64,000 nt of DNA from Streptomyces decoyicus (GTDB taxonomy: Bacteria; Actinomycetota; Actinomycetes; Streptomycetales; Streptomycetaceae). Where the stretch lies: assembly GCF_019880305.1 (NCBI RefSeq), contig NZ_CP082301.1, positions 4,960,001 to 5,024,000 on the forward strand, given 5' to 3'. How positions within the stretch are numbered: the stretch's first letter is position 1; every line of letters starts with the position of its first letter. The notes below the pieces were generated by a model, which was given only the letters and a program-made list of their open reading frames with translations, was not told the DNA's origin and made no database searches. A program made the position numbers and the translations under genes. This document shows, in pieces, positions 8,515 to 17,270 of the stretch.

Positions 8515-8538
8515 GGTGGTGTAGACCTTGTAAAGGTC
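8515..8538. promoter_or_regulatory. Second dre-like site with overlapping GACCTT/AAGGTC palindrome
   Basis: GGTGGTGTAGACCTTG (8515-8530) carries the dre half-sites GGT..TAGACC, 10 of 16 to consensus. Overlapping it is GACCTTGTAAAGGTC (8524-8538), a perfect 6-bp inverted repeat with a 3-bp spacer. It sits on the side of the divergent sugar-binding lipoprotein gene and probably serves that promoter. Confidence 0.55.
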
Positions 8539-8638
8539 GCAGGGGAGACTCGCTGTTCGTGCCGTTCGGAGGGACACCCCTGGGGCGGCGGGTCATACCT
8601 GGCAAGACGGAATTTCAGGACAAAGGGCGGTAACGGCA

Positions 8639-9904
8639 GTGCAGCGGCGGTACTTGAGCCTGGCGGCGGCAATCGCCACCACCATGACACTGACTCTTAC
8701 CGGCTGCGGCAGCGGCACCGGTAGCGACGACGTCACCCTCAAACTGATCGCGGCGGACTACGGCGACAGCAAGTCCAACGGCTCCCAGCACTACTGGGAC
8801 GAGCTCGCCCGCGCCTTCGAGAAGAAGAACCCCGGCATCAAGGTCGATGTCGACGTCTACAGCTGGACGGACGTCGACAAGAAGGTCGAGGACCTGGTCG
8901 AGGCCGGCAAGGCCCCCGACCTCGCCCAGATCGGCGCCTACGCGGACTACGCCGCCAAGGGCCGGCTCTACAGCGTCGACAAGCTGCTCAACGTGACCAC
9001 CCAGGCCGACTTCACCCCCTCCCTCGCGGAGGCCGGCGAATACAAGCGCGTCCAGTACGGCATGCCCTTCGGCGCCAGCACCCGGCGGCTCTTCTACAAC
9101 AAGAAGCTGTTCACCCAGGCCGGCATCACCTCCCCGCCGCGGACGTGGGACGACATCGCCCACGACGCCCAGCTGCTGAAGGCCCGTGGCGTCAAGATGC
9201 CCTTCGCGCTGCCGCTCGGCCCGGAGGAGACCCAGGCCGAGACGATGCAGTGGATGCTCAGTGGTGGCGGCGGCTACACCGACAGCATCGGCAAGTACAC
9301 GATCGACTCGCCGGAGAACGTCAAGACCTTCAACTGGCTGAAGGAGAACCTCGTCGGCAAGGGCCTGACCGGCACCGACCCGGCCAAGCTCAACCGCAAG
9401 GACGCCTTCCAGGGCTTCGCCGACGGCGAGGTCGGCATGCTCAACGGCCACCCCACCCTGATGAAGCAGGCCGCGGCCAAGGGCATCGACTACGGCACCG
9501 TCGAGCTGCCCGGCACCAACGGCAAGGCCAAGGCCACCATGGGCGTCGCCGACTGGATGATGGCGTTCAAGCAGGGCGGCCACCGCGCCCAGGCCGGCAA
9601 GTTCCTCGACTTCGTCTACAGCGACAAGAACGTCGAGAAGTTCTCCGGCGACTACGGCCTGCTGCCGGTCACCACCTCCGCCTCCCAGGCGATGCAGGCC
9701 GACGACAAGTACGCCAAGCTGCACGGCTTCCTCGAGCAGCTCCCCAACGCCGAGTTCTACCCGGCGAACAAGACCTCCTGGCCGCTGCTCTCCAAGACGG
9801 TCAAGGCGAAGATGGGCGCCGCGGTCGGCCCGCGGGGCAACCCGGCCGGGGTGCTCACCGACATCCAGAACACCGCGGACACGGCCGACAACACCGGCGA
9901 ATGA
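8639..9904 (+). CDS. ABC-transporter sugar-binding lipoprotein (orphan)
   Basis: About 421 aa. A signal peptide ends in a lipobox (TLTLTGCGSG, lipidated Cys near residue 22). The mature part is a type 1 extracellular solute-binding protein: ARAFEKKNPGIKVDVDVYSW, APDLAQIGAYADY, YGMPFGASTRRLFYNKKLF, PRTWDDI, GHPTLMKQAAAKG. No permease or ATPase gene is adjacent, so it must use a complex encoded elsewhere. Divergence from nagK across a dre-bearing region suggests amino-sugar or oligosaccharide uptake under DasR. The start is GTG 8639. Confidence 0.85.
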   Translation: MQRRYLSLAAAIATTMTLTLTGCGSGTGSDDVTLKLIAADYGDSKSNGSQHYWDELARAFEKKNPGIKVDVDVYSWTDVDKKVEDLVEAGKAPDLAQIGAYADYAAKGRLYSVDKLLNVTTQADFTPSLAEAGEYKRVQYGMPFGASTRRLFYNKKLFTQAGITSPPRTWDDIAHDAQLLKARGVKMPFALPLGPEETQAETMQWMLSGGGGYTDSIGKYTIDSPENVKTFNWLKENLVGKGLTGTDPAKLNRKDAFQGFADGEVGMLNGHPTLMKQAAAKGIDYGTVELPGTNGKAKATMGVADWMMAFKQGGHRAQAGKFLDFVYSDKNVEKFSGDYGLLPVTTSASQAMQADDKYAKLHGFLEQLPNAEFYPANKTSWPLLSKTVKAKMGAAVGPRGNPAGVLTDIQNTADTADNTGE

Positions 9905-9905
9905 C

Positions 9906-9935
9906 GGTGCGGGTGCGGGTGCGGGTGCGGGTGCG
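9906..9935. repeat. Hexamer tandem repeat (GGTGCG x5)
   Basis: Five copies of GGTGCG follow the solute-binding gene stop directly. It looks like simple replication slippage and is not coding. Confidence 0.8.
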
Positions 9936-10010
9936 CGGGCAGCCGGGCGGACCTGCGGCGGCCGGGGCGACGGGCCGGGCCCTGTCCGACCGTGCGCTTA
10001 TCGTGGAAGC

Positions 10011-10292
10011 GTGATGACAAGCGGTACGGAGGGTGCGGGCGGCGGGCCCGGGGCAGGCGAGAGCTCCTCGGGGCTCTCCGCCCGGGACGAGGCGGTGCTC
10101 GCCGTCGAGCGCCGCTCCTGGCCGGGCCCCGGCCCCAAGGAGCGCGCCATCCGCGAGCAGCTCGGCATCTCCCCGACCCGCTACTACCAACTCCTCAACG
10201 CCCTGCTGGACGACCCCCGGGCGCTCGCCCACGACCCCGTCACGGTCAACCGCCTGCGCCGCGTCCGGGACGCCCGCCGCGCCCGCCGCTGA
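10011..10292 (+). CDS. DUF3263 small helix-turn-helix-like protein
   Basis: About 93 aa. After a Gly/Ser-rich leader, the conserved part reads LSARDEAVLAVERRSWPGPGPKERAIREQLGISPTRYYQLLNALLDDPRAL and ends in a basic RRVRDARRARR tail. This is the actinobacterial DUF3263 family, shaped like a small DNA-binding winged helix or HTH. Its function is unknown. It lies 91 bp before otsB on the same strand. Confidence 0.85.
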   Translation: MMTSGTEGAGGGPGAGESSSGLSARDEAVLAVERRSWPGPGPKERAIREQLGISPTRYYQLLNALLDDPRALAHDPVTVNRLRRVRDARRARR

Positions 10293-10383
10293 CCCGGGTG
10301 CTCCGGCCCGGCGCCCCGGTGCGCCTCCGGCTGCCACCGGTAGGTACCCCCGGCGCCCGCCGCGCGCCGGTAGGGTCGGCGCC

Positions 10384-11274
10384 ATGGGCAGCCCCCCGAA
10401 CGCCGCGCCACACTCCCAGCCGACACCCGGATCCGTGCCGACCCCGCGCACCCCTGCCGGCCGCGACGGCCTCGCCGCGCTGCTGGCCCACCCGGAACGC
10501 GCCGTCCTCGCCCTCGACTTCGACGGCACCCTCGCCGATATCGTCCCCGACCCGGAGAAGGCCCGCGCCCATGACGGCGCCGTCGCCGCCCTCGGCCGCC
10601 TGGTGCCCCATGTGCGCGCCGCCGCGGTGATCACCGGCCGTCCGGCCACCGTCGCGGTCCGCCTCGGCGGCTTCGCGGACGTACCGGGCCTGGACCATCT
10701 CACCGTCCTCGGCCACTACGGCGCCGAGCGCTGGGAAGCGGCCACCGGCACCGTCCACGCGCCCGCCCCGCATCCCGGCGTCGCCGCCATACAGGCCGAA
10801 CTCCCCGGTGTCCTGGACGCCTCCGGCGTCTGGCACGGCACCTGGGTCGAGACCGCCATCGAGCGCAAGGGCGGCCGCGCCATCGCCGTCCACACCCGCC
10901 GCGCCGCCGACCCCCAGGGCGCCTTCGACCAGCTGCGCGGCCCGCTCACCGCGCTCGCCGAACGCCACGGCCTGATCGTCGAACCGGGCCGCCTCGTCCT
11001 GGAACTCCGCCCGCCGGGCATGGACAAGGGCGTCGCCCTGGCCGACTGGGTCCGCGAGACCGGCGCCACCACCGTCCTCTACGCCGGTGACGACCTCGGC
11101 GACCTGGCGGCCTTCGCCGCCGTCGAAAAGCTCCGCTCCGACGGCTTCGACGGCGTCCTGGTGTGCAGCGGCAGCAACGAGGTCGCCGAACTCGCCGACC
11201 GCGCCGATCTGGTGGTCGACGGCCCGACCGGAGTCGTCGGACTGCTCGCCGCCCTGGCCGACCGGCTGGACTAG
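10384..11274 (+). CDS. otsB: Trehalose-6-phosphate phosphatase
   Basis: About 296 aa from ATG 10384. HAD motif I is VLALDFDGTLADI. The cap and trehalose-phosphatase blocks follow (ITGRPA, LGHYGAERWE, RKGGRAIAVHTRRA, LELRPPGMDKGVAL), then motif III/IV VLYAGDDLGDLAAF. It dephosphorylates trehalose-6-P made by OtsA, whose gene lies 0.9 kb downstream on the opposite strand. The split, convergent otsB/otsA layout is ordinary for Streptomyces. Confidence 0.93.
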   Translation: MGSPPNAAPHSQPTPGSVPTPRTPAGRDGLAALLAHPERAVLALDFDGTLADIVPDPEKARAHDGAVAALGRLVPHVRAAAVITGRPATVAVRLGGFADVPGLDHLTVLGHYGAERWEAATGTVHAPAPHPGVAAIQAELPGVLDASGVWHGTWVETAIERKGGRAIAVHTRRAADPQGAFDQLRGPLTALAERHGLIVEPGRLVLELRPPGMDKGVALADWVRETGATTVLYAGDDLGDLAAFAAVEKLRSDGFDGVLVCSGSNEVAELADRADLVVDGPTGVVGLLAALADRLD

Positions 11275-11559
11275 GGGCGGAGCCGGGGCGCGCCCGTGAG
11301 GTGCCCGGCCCACCGGCCCACCACTGCGGCCTGCCCGGCCCTGGGGGGCCGGCCTGGGCGACCGGCCCTGAGTTACTGGCCCCAGGCGGCCCTGAGCACC
11401 GGCCCCGGGCGGCCGGCCCTGTGACGTACGTCCTGTCGCCGCTCGGAAGGCCGCCTTACGCTGGCCGGCCACGCGCGCCCCGAGCGCGCCGAGTGCTCGC
11501 GACCGGGTCACACCCAGGTGACAGAACGACGGCGGGCACGTGTGAAGGACGGTTTCCCC
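11275..11559. other. Gene-free GC-rich stretch with short imperfect repeats
   Basis: Between otsB and the next gene the sequence is made of variants of CCGGCCCTG / GCCCTGAG / GGCCGGCC words, repeated loosely. I see no open frame with good codon use. A promoter for the downstream gene is likely near 11490-11540 but no clear -35/-10 was found. Confidence 0.5.
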
Positions 11560-12081
11560 ATGCCCACCGATCTCTCGCCCGTCATCGCTGCCTCCACCCG
11601 CTGGCTGCTGTCGGCCTTCCCGCCGGCGGCCGGCCCGCTGGACCATGCCCTGGCCGAAGCCCAGGCGAGTCACGCGGTCACCATCGCCGCGGCGCTGCGC
11701 TACCCCACCGCGCTCGACGCCGAACTGCTGCACCTGCTCGGCCCCGGCGGCTCCGCCCGGCTGGACTCGGTCACCGGTGCCGATGCCCACCCCCTGGAGG
11801 GCGCCGCCCACGCCTGGCGCACCTCGGTCGACGAAACCGTCGTCAGCTGGGCGGCCTGTCTGCTGGCCGACGCCGAGCTCGCCGTCGTGGCAGCGGCCTG
11901 CCTGGCCGCCACCCACCACGGTGCGCACGCCGTGGGCGACGCCCGTCGGCTGACGATTCCCAGCCCTCGCGATCAGCGCGCCGCGCCGCTGCTGCGCCAC
12001 CCGGACCTGCTCGGCCCCATCGCCGCCCTCCACCGCGAGGTTCTGCACGCCCTTCTCGGCACCGCCCCGGTCGACAGCTGA
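11560..12081 (+). CDS. Conserved hypothetical protein
   Basis: About 173 aa. I chose ATG 11560 because GAAGGA lies about 10 bases upstream (11544-11549); an in-frame upstream start at 11518 has none. The protein is Ala/Leu/His-rich and predicted all-alpha (LSPVIAASTRWLLSAFPPAAG, HAVTIAAALRYPTALDAELLHLLG, ALHREVLHALLG). No motif is recognised. It is placed between otsB and otsA (convergent with otsA), so a link to trehalose metabolism is possible but unsupported. Confidence 0.6.
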   Translation: MPTDLSPVIAASTRWLLSAFPPAAGPLDHALAEAQASHAVTIAAALRYPTALDAELLHLLGPGGSARLDSVTGADAHPLEGAAHAWRTSVDETVVSWAACLLADAELAVVAAACLAATHHGAHAVGDARRLTIPSPRDQRAAPLLRHPDLLGPIAALHREVLHALLGTAPVDS

Positions 12082-12138
12082 TCCGCGCGCAGGTCACCAC
12101 GGGCCCCGCCCGCGGGAACGGTCGTCGCCGAAGTCGCT

Positions 12139-13614
12139 TCAGCGGGCGTCCGCCCTCGGAGTGACCTCCTTCAGCGCCCGCAACTGCTTCAGGAACCACT
12201 GCGCGGGCGGCAGCGCCGTGGCGGCCGCGGCCAGCCGTGCCGTTCGCTCGCTGCGTTCGCCCGCGTCCATCGACAGTGCCTCGTGCAGTGCCCGTGCGGT
12301 GCCGCTGACGTCGTACGGATTGACGGTGAGGGCGTCCTGCCCCAGTTCCTCGTGGGCGCCCGCCTCCCGGGAGAGCACCAGCACACAGCCCTGGTCGGAG
12401 ACCACCGGGATCTCCTTCGCGACCAGATTCATCCCGTCCCTGATCGGGTTGACCAGCGCCACGTCCGCCAGGCGGTACGCGGCCAGCGAGCGCGCGAAAT
12501 CGTCCTTGACGTGCAGCACGACGGGCTGCCAATCCGCCGTCCCGTACGCGGAGTTGATCTCCTCGGCGACCCGCCCGACCTCCGCCGTGTACTCCCGGTA
12601 GACGGCCAGGTCCTGGCGGGAGGGATAGGCGAACGCGACATGCACCACGCGCTCGCGCCACGACGGGTGGTCCGCCAGGAGCTGCCGGTAGGCGAGCAGC
12701 CCGCGCACGATGTTCTTCGACAGCTCGGTCCGGTCCACCCGGACGACGGTCTTGCGCGGCGTCCCGTCGGGCCCCGTGCCGATCTGCTCCCGCAGGGTGG
12801 CCAGCCGCTCGGCGACATCCTCCTGCTGCGACCGCTCGCGCAGGAACCCGGCGTCCGCCCCGAGCCCGTACACGCCGATTTGGGTGTCGCCCGTGCCGCC
12901 GACGACCGCGGCGCAGCACGCGGCGAACGCGTCCGCCCAGCGACGGGTGAGGAACCCCAGCCGGTCGGCGCCCAGCATGCCCTCCAGCAACTGCCGTGCG
13001 AGGTCGTCCGGCAGCATCCGGAAGTACTCCGGCGGCGCCCACGGCGTGTGCGAGAAGTGCGCGATCCGTACGTCGGGGCGCAGGGTGCGCAGCATCCCCG
13101 GCACCAGGGCCAGGTGGTAGTCCTGCACCAGGACCGCCGCACCCTCGGTGGCCTCGTCGGCGAGCGCCTGGGCGAAAGCGCGGTTGTAGCTCTCGTACGA
13201 CGCCCACTGCGCCCGGAACTCCGCGTCGAAGACCGGTTCCAGCGGGGTCTGGTACAGCATGTGGTGGACGAACCACAGCGCGGAGTTCGCGATGCCGTTG
13301 TAGGCGGCGGTATACACCTCGGCCGGAATGTCCAGCATCCGGACACGTTGTCCACCGGTGTCGCCCGGGTCCAGGGCGCCACCCGTCCGCCGTACGGCCT
13401 CCCGGTCGCCGTCGCCGAGCGCGGCACACACCCACACCGCCTCGGCCTCGGGCCCGATGGCCGACAGCCCGGAGACCAGCCCGCCACCGCCCCGCTTGGC
13501 GGTCAGCGTCCCGCTCTCCCCCAGGGCGTACGAGACCGGTCCGCGATTGGACGCCACAAGAACCTCGGCACCCGCGGGCACCGCATTGCCTTCGGAGACC
13601 CTCTCGGAGATCAT
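12139..13614 (-). CDS. otsA: Alpha,alpha-trehalose-phosphate synthase (GT20)
   Basis: About 491 aa, full length for GT20. Diagnostic segments: VLVASNRGPVSY and RGGGGLVSGL near the N-terminus, VQDYHLALVPGMLR, RIAHFSHTPWAPPEYFRMLP, VDRTELSKNIVRGLLAYRQLL, NPIRDGMNLVAKEIPV and VLSREAGAHEELGQDALTVNPYDVSGTA. It transfers glucose from a nucleotide sugar to glucose-6-P to form trehalose-6-P for OtsB. Trehalose is the main stress and spore solute in Streptomyces. Confidence 0.96.
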   Translation of the reverse strand: MISERVSEGNAVPAGAEVLVASNRGPVSYALGESGTLTAKRGGGGLVSGLSAIGPEAEAVWVCAALGDGDREAVRRTGGALDPGDTGGQRVRMLDIPAEVYTAAYNGIANSALWFVHHMLYQTPLEPVFDAEFRAQWASYESYNRAFAQALADEATEGAAVLVQDYHLALVPGMLRTLRPDVRIAHFSHTPWAPPEYFRMLPDDLARQLLEGMLGADRLGFLTRRWADAFAACCAAVVGGTGDTQIGVYGLGADAGFLRERSQQEDVAERLATLREQIGTGPDGTPRKTVVRVDRTELSKNIVRGLLAYRQLLADHPSWRERVVHVAFAYPSRQDLAVYREYTAEVGRVAEEINSAYGTADWQPVVLHVKDDFARSLAAYRLADVALVNPIRDGMNLVAKEIPVVSDQGCVLVLSREAGAHEELGQDALTVNPYDVSGTARALHEALSMDAGERSERTARLAAAATALPPAQWFLKQLRALKEVTPRADAR

Positions 13615-13752
13615 GACGCCAGATTAACCACCCACAGATCCGCGCAAACGTACGGAACTCGCCTACGTCGGGTCCCGCCGCGCGCAGCCCGCCGGGACGG
13701 GGAAGCCGGCGGCGCAAGGGCCGCCGGCACCCCGTCCGGCATCGGCAGGGGA

Positions 13753-14370
13753 TCAGTCGAGCTTGGTGCCCATGTTGTGGGCAAAGTTCTGCCACTTCTC
13801 GACGGCGAAGCGCTTGTTGAGCGAGTCGGGCACGCTCGGGTGGGTGACGTAGCCCTCGACGTGCAGCTTCAGGTAGCCCTTGGAGTCCGAGTAGAAGTTG
13901 AAGTAGACCTTCGAGCCCTTGCCGTCGAAGTGGCCCTTCTCCGCGGTGAAGTACCAGGCGTTCCGCATGGAGCCGATGCCGTGGTAGCGCACCGGAGCGT
14001 CCTTGCAGGCGAAGAAGACGGCGCAGGCTTCGAGGTTGAGCCGCTGGTTCTCCTTCGGGAACTTCTTCGGCGCGCCCTTGACGGGGAACGAGCAGTTGAA
14101 GCAGTCATGCAGGGACTTCATGGCCTTGGCCGGGCTCACCTTGAGCCCCGGGTAGTGCCCGTTGTTGGGCTTGACGGTGAAGCGCTCGTCGTACAGCTTG
14201 CGCAGGCCCGCCGCCGCGGCACCGTTCTCGGCGGCTGCGGGCTGGGCGACGGCAGCCTTGGTCACGGGCTGCTGCGCCGAGTGGGCCGACTGCGCCTGCG
14301 CGGGAGTGGCTGTGGCCAGCACGCCCACCGCCGCCATGGCGCCGAGGATCCGCCCCGTAGAGATACGCAA
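13753..14370 (-). CDS. Secreted four-cysteine protein of unknown function
   Basis: About 205 aa. An N-terminal signal peptide (TGRILGAMAAVGVLATATPAQA) is followed by a mature part with two close Cys pairs, DCFNCS and ACAVFFACKD, likely two disulfides. Then comes a Tyr/Phe-rich beta region (AWYFTAEKGHFDGKGSKVYF, GYLKLHVEGYV). The start is a TTG (14368-14370) with AGGGGGAA 6 bases upstream, so TTG is credible. No family is recognised. It lies between otsA and gpgS. Confidence 0.7.
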   Translation of the reverse strand: MRISTGRILGAMAAVGVLATATPAQAQSAHSAQQPVTKAAVAQPAAAENGAAAAGLRKLYDERFTVKPNNGHYPGLKVSPAKAMKSLHDCFNCSFPVKGAPKKFPKENQRLNLEACAVFFACKDAPVRYHGIGSMRNAWYFTAEKGHFDGKGSKVYFNFYSDSKGYLKLHVEGYVTHPSVPDSLNKRFAVEKWQNFAHNMGTKLD

Positions 14371-14600
14371 AATATTTCCCCCTGTGGTCAGTCAAGAGAA
14401 GATCAACAACTCCGTCACCCTAGCCGCTGCGGCTACCGGGTGGTAACTGACTTTCTGCTGGCGGAAGTAGGGGGGAAAGCCGCCCGCGGGGACGCGGCCC
14501 GCTCCGGGGTGTACGCGTGCCGCGCCGCCGGGCCTCGCCGTCCGCGTGCTGCCGCGCGCGGGGGCCTCCGCCCCTCCCGCCCCGTGACGCAGTGCGCAGG

Positions 14601-15563
14601 TCAGGCCGCTCGCCGCGCCGCGTACTCCGGGATTTCGGCCATCGGGGGGCGCTCCTCGGTGTCCACCTCCGTCGTGCGCGGGACGAAGCCCTGCTCCCCG
14701 CGGTCGAACTGGGTGAGCCGCGGACGCACCAAGTGGCCGCGGGTCAGGCGCAGTTGTGCGGTCCGGTAGATCGCGGCGGCCATCCGGCCCAGCGCCTGGC
14801 CGTCCTGGTGGCGGTGCTTGCGCACGCCGACGTCCACCTGGGCGAGGGCGTCGAGGCCGACGGTGTGCAGGGCGTCGACCAGCAGGCCGAGCTCGACGCC
14901 GTAGCCGACCGGGAACGGCAGCCGCTCCAGCAGGGAACGGCGGGCCGCGTACTCGCCGCCCAGGGGCTGGACGAAGCCGGCCAGCTGCGGCCAGTGGAGA
15001 TTGAGGAGGGGGCGGGCCACCAGCTCGGTCACCCGGCCGCCCTGCCCGGCTCCGGCGCCCTCGACGCCGGTCTCCAGGGGTCGGTCGTACATCGCCTTCA
15101 CGAACTGGAGGTCCGGATCCGTCAGCAGCGGGCCGATGATCCCGGAGACGAAGACGGAGGAGAAGGCGCGCAGGTCGGCGTCGATGAAGCAGACTATGTC
15201 GCCGGTGGTGGCCAGGAGGGAGCGCCACAGCACCTCACCCTTGCCGGGAAGGGCGGGCAGCCGGGGCAGGACGCTGTCGCGGTGGACGACCCGGGCACCG
15301 GCCGCCGCGGCGACCTCGGCGGTGCGGTCGGTGGAGCCGGAGTCCAGTACCACCAGCTCATCGACGAGCGGGACCGTCTCGGTCATCAGCTCGGCGCGGA
15401 TCACCGACACGATCGCCCCGACGGTGGCCTCCTCGTCGAGCGCGGGCAGCACCACGCTGACCGTGCGGCCCGTCTGGCGCTTGGCCTCCAGCAGCTGCCC
15501 CAGTGGACGGTCAGCGGCGGACCAGGAGCGGCTGCTCAGCCAGCCCTCGACCTCTTCCAGCAC
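14601..15563 (-). CDS. gpgS: Glucosyl-3-phosphoglycerate synthase
   Basis: About 320 aa. GT-A fold glycosyltransferase with VSVVLPALDEEATVG, VDELVVLDSGSTDRT, GKGEVLWRSLLATTGDIVCFIDADL (DxD metal motif), FVKAMYDRP and QPLGGEYAARRSLLERLPF. This set is specific to GpgS/MpgS enzymes that join a nucleotide-sugar hexose to 3-phosphoglycerate, the first step to glucosylglycerate. The start is GTG. It diverges from the thrC S-box region. With otsA/otsB it gives this region a stress-solute flavour. Confidence 0.9.
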   Translation of the reverse strand: MLEEVEGWLSSRSWSAADRPLGQLLEAKRQTGRTVSVVLPALDEEATVGAIVSVIRAELMTETVPLVDELVVLDSGSTDRTAEVAAAAGARVVHRDSVLPRLPALPGKGEVLWRSLLATTGDIVCFIDADLRAFSSVFVSGIIGPLLTDPDLQFVKAMYDRPLETGVEGAGAGQGGRVTELVARPLLNLHWPQLAGFVQPLGGEYAARRSLLERLPFPVGYGVELGLLVDALHTVGLDALAQVDVGVRKHRHQDGQALGRMAAAIYRTAQLRLTRGHLVRPRLTQFDRGEQGFVPRTTEVDTEERPPMAEIPEYAARRAA

Positions 15564-15733
15564 GTCTACGACTCCTCGGTCGCCGCCGGTGGGCGGCCTC
15601 TGTGATCCATCTCGCGGTTCGGACGACTATCTCAACCGTCAGTGCCTTCGGTTACAGTCTTGAACAACGCGGATGACCGTCGCATGTCGGGGTCCGCGCC
15701 ACAAACGCCTGGGTTTCGGCCCAGCGCCATACC

Positions 15734-15870
15734 GCTCATCCAGAGGGGCAGAGGGATACGGCCCGTTGAAGCCCCGGCAACCCTCCAGCCGGTCTTGCCG
15801 CCAGGACGCTGACGTCCCGCGCGCGTGAGGCTCCCGGCTAGGGAAGGTGCCAAATCCGTCTCGTGGCGAG
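15734..15870 (+). ncRNA. SAM riboswitch (S-box) upstream of thrC
   Basis: Conserved S-box pieces appear in order: CAGAGGGGCAGAGGGA (15741-15756), GGCCCGTTGAAGCCCCGGCAA(CC) around 15760-15782, then a variable hairpin arm, and AAGGTGCCAAATCC (15844-15857). P1 can be drawn with CTCATC (15735-15740) against a GGCGAG-type partner near 15865-15870, with one mismatch. It precedes the thrC ribosome site (GGAGAAAGGG, about 15889-15898), so translational control is plausible. SAM sensing at threonine synthase makes sense because ThrC and methionine synthesis compete for O-phosphohomoserine/homoserine. Confidence 0.9.
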
Positions 15871-15910
15871 ATTCGTCGCGAGGAAGATGAGGAGAAAGGG
15901 CCTCGCCTCC

Positions 15911-17194
15911 ATGGCTGTGCAAGTCACCGAAAACACCCCCACCGTCGCTCTGGGCCCCGCCGCCGCGCTGTCCTGCCGCGAGTGCGGCACGCGCTTCCCG
16001 CTCGGCCCGATCTTCGCGTGCCAGGAATGTTTCGGGCCGCTCGAAGTCGCCTACGACCTGCCGAGCGGCGACCCCGAGAGCCTGCGGAAGCAGATCGAGG
16101 CCGGTCCGGACAACATCTGGCGCTACGCCCCGCTGCTGCCGGTCCCCGCGGACGTGGCCGACAAGCCCAACCTGAACCCCGGTTTCACCAAGCTCGTCAA
16201 GGCCGACCGGCTCGCCGCCGAGCTGGGCGTCACCGGCGGGCTGTATGTGAAGGACGACTCCGGCAACCCGACGCACTCCTTCAAGGACCGCGTCGTGGCG
16301 ATCGCCGTCGAGGCCGCCCGCGCCTTCGGCTTCACCACGCTCTCCTGCTCCTCCACCGGCAACCTCGCCGGTGCCGTCGGCGCCGCCGCCCGCCGCGCCG
16401 GTTTCAAGTCCTGCGTCTTCATCCCGCACGACCTGGAGGCCGGCAAGGTCGTCATGGCCGCGGTCTACGGCGGCGACCTGGTGGGCATCGAGGGCAACTA
16501 CGACGACGTCAACCGCTTCTGCTCGGAGCTCATCGGCGACCCGCTGGGCGAGGGCTGGGGCTTCGTCAACGTCAATCTGCGTCCGTACTACGGCGAGGGT
16601 TCCAAGACTCTCGCGTACGAGATCTGTGAGCAGCTGGGCTGGCAGCTCCCGGACCAGATCGTCATCCCGATCGCGTCCGGCTCGCAGCTCACGAAGATCG
16701 ACAAGGGGCTCAAGGAGCTGATCGCCCTCGGCCTGGTCGAGGACAAGCCGTACAAGATCTTCGGCGCCCAGGCGGAGGGCTGTTCGCCGGTGTCCACGGC
16801 CTTCAAGGCCGGGCAGGACGTCGTACGCCCGCAGAAGCCGAACACCATCGCCAAGTCACTGGCGATCGGCAACCCGGCCGACGGTCCGTACGTGCTCGAC
16901 ATCGCCCGCCGTACGGGTGGCGCTGTGGAGGACGTCAACGACGAGCAGGTCGTGGACGCGATCAAGCTGCTGGCCAGGACGGAAGGGATCTTCGCGGAGA
17001 CCGCGGGCGGCGTGACCGTCGGCGTGACCAAGAAGCTCATCGAGGCCGGTGTCCTCGACCCCGCCCTGACCACCGTCGTCCTGAACACCGGTGACGGTCT
17101 CAAGACGCTGGACGCGGTCGCCCCGACCACCGGGCCCACGGCGACGATCCGTCCGGATCTGGACGCATTCCGCGCTGCCGGCCTGGCAGGCTGA
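15911..17194 (+). CDS. thrC: Threonine synthase
   Basis: About 427 aa from ATG 15911 (MAVQVTENTPTVALG). The N-terminus has a zinc-ribbon-like pair CREC...CQEC (CRECGTRFPLGPIFACQECF). The PLP lysine lies in GNPTHSFKDRVV, the phosphate-binding stretch in SCSSTGNLAGAVGAAA, and IASGSQLTKI and TAGGVTVGVTKKL follow. It converts O-phosphohomoserine to threonine using PLP. I prefer 15911 to the upstream GTG 15863 because 15863 lies inside the riboswitch P1. The cysO-like gene follows after 76 bp. Confidence 0.96.
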   Translation: MAVQVTENTPTVALGPAAALSCRECGTRFPLGPIFACQECFGPLEVAYDLPSGDPESLRKQIEAGPDNIWRYAPLLPVPADVADKPNLNPGFTKLVKADRLAAELGVTGGLYVKDDSGNPTHSFKDRVVAIAVEAARAFGFTTLSCSSTGNLAGAVGAAARRAGFKSCVFIPHDLEAGKVVMAAVYGGDLVGIEGNYDDVNRFCSELIGDPLGEGWGFVNVNLRPYYGEGSKTLAYEICEQLGWQLPDQIVIPIASGSQLTKIDKGLKELIALGLVEDKPYKIFGAQAEGCSPVSTAFKAGQDVVRPQKPNTIAKSLAIGNPADGPYVLDIARRTGGAVEDVNDEQVVDAIKLLARTEGIFAETAGGVTVGVTKKLIEAGVLDPALTTVVLNTGDGLKTLDAVAPTTGPTATIRPDLDAFRAAGLAG

Positions 17195-17270
17195 GGCCGT
17201 CGGCCGGTCCGCGGACACGGCCGAGCCACCGCCCCGCACTCGTACTCCGTATTTCCTGGAAGGCTGAACC

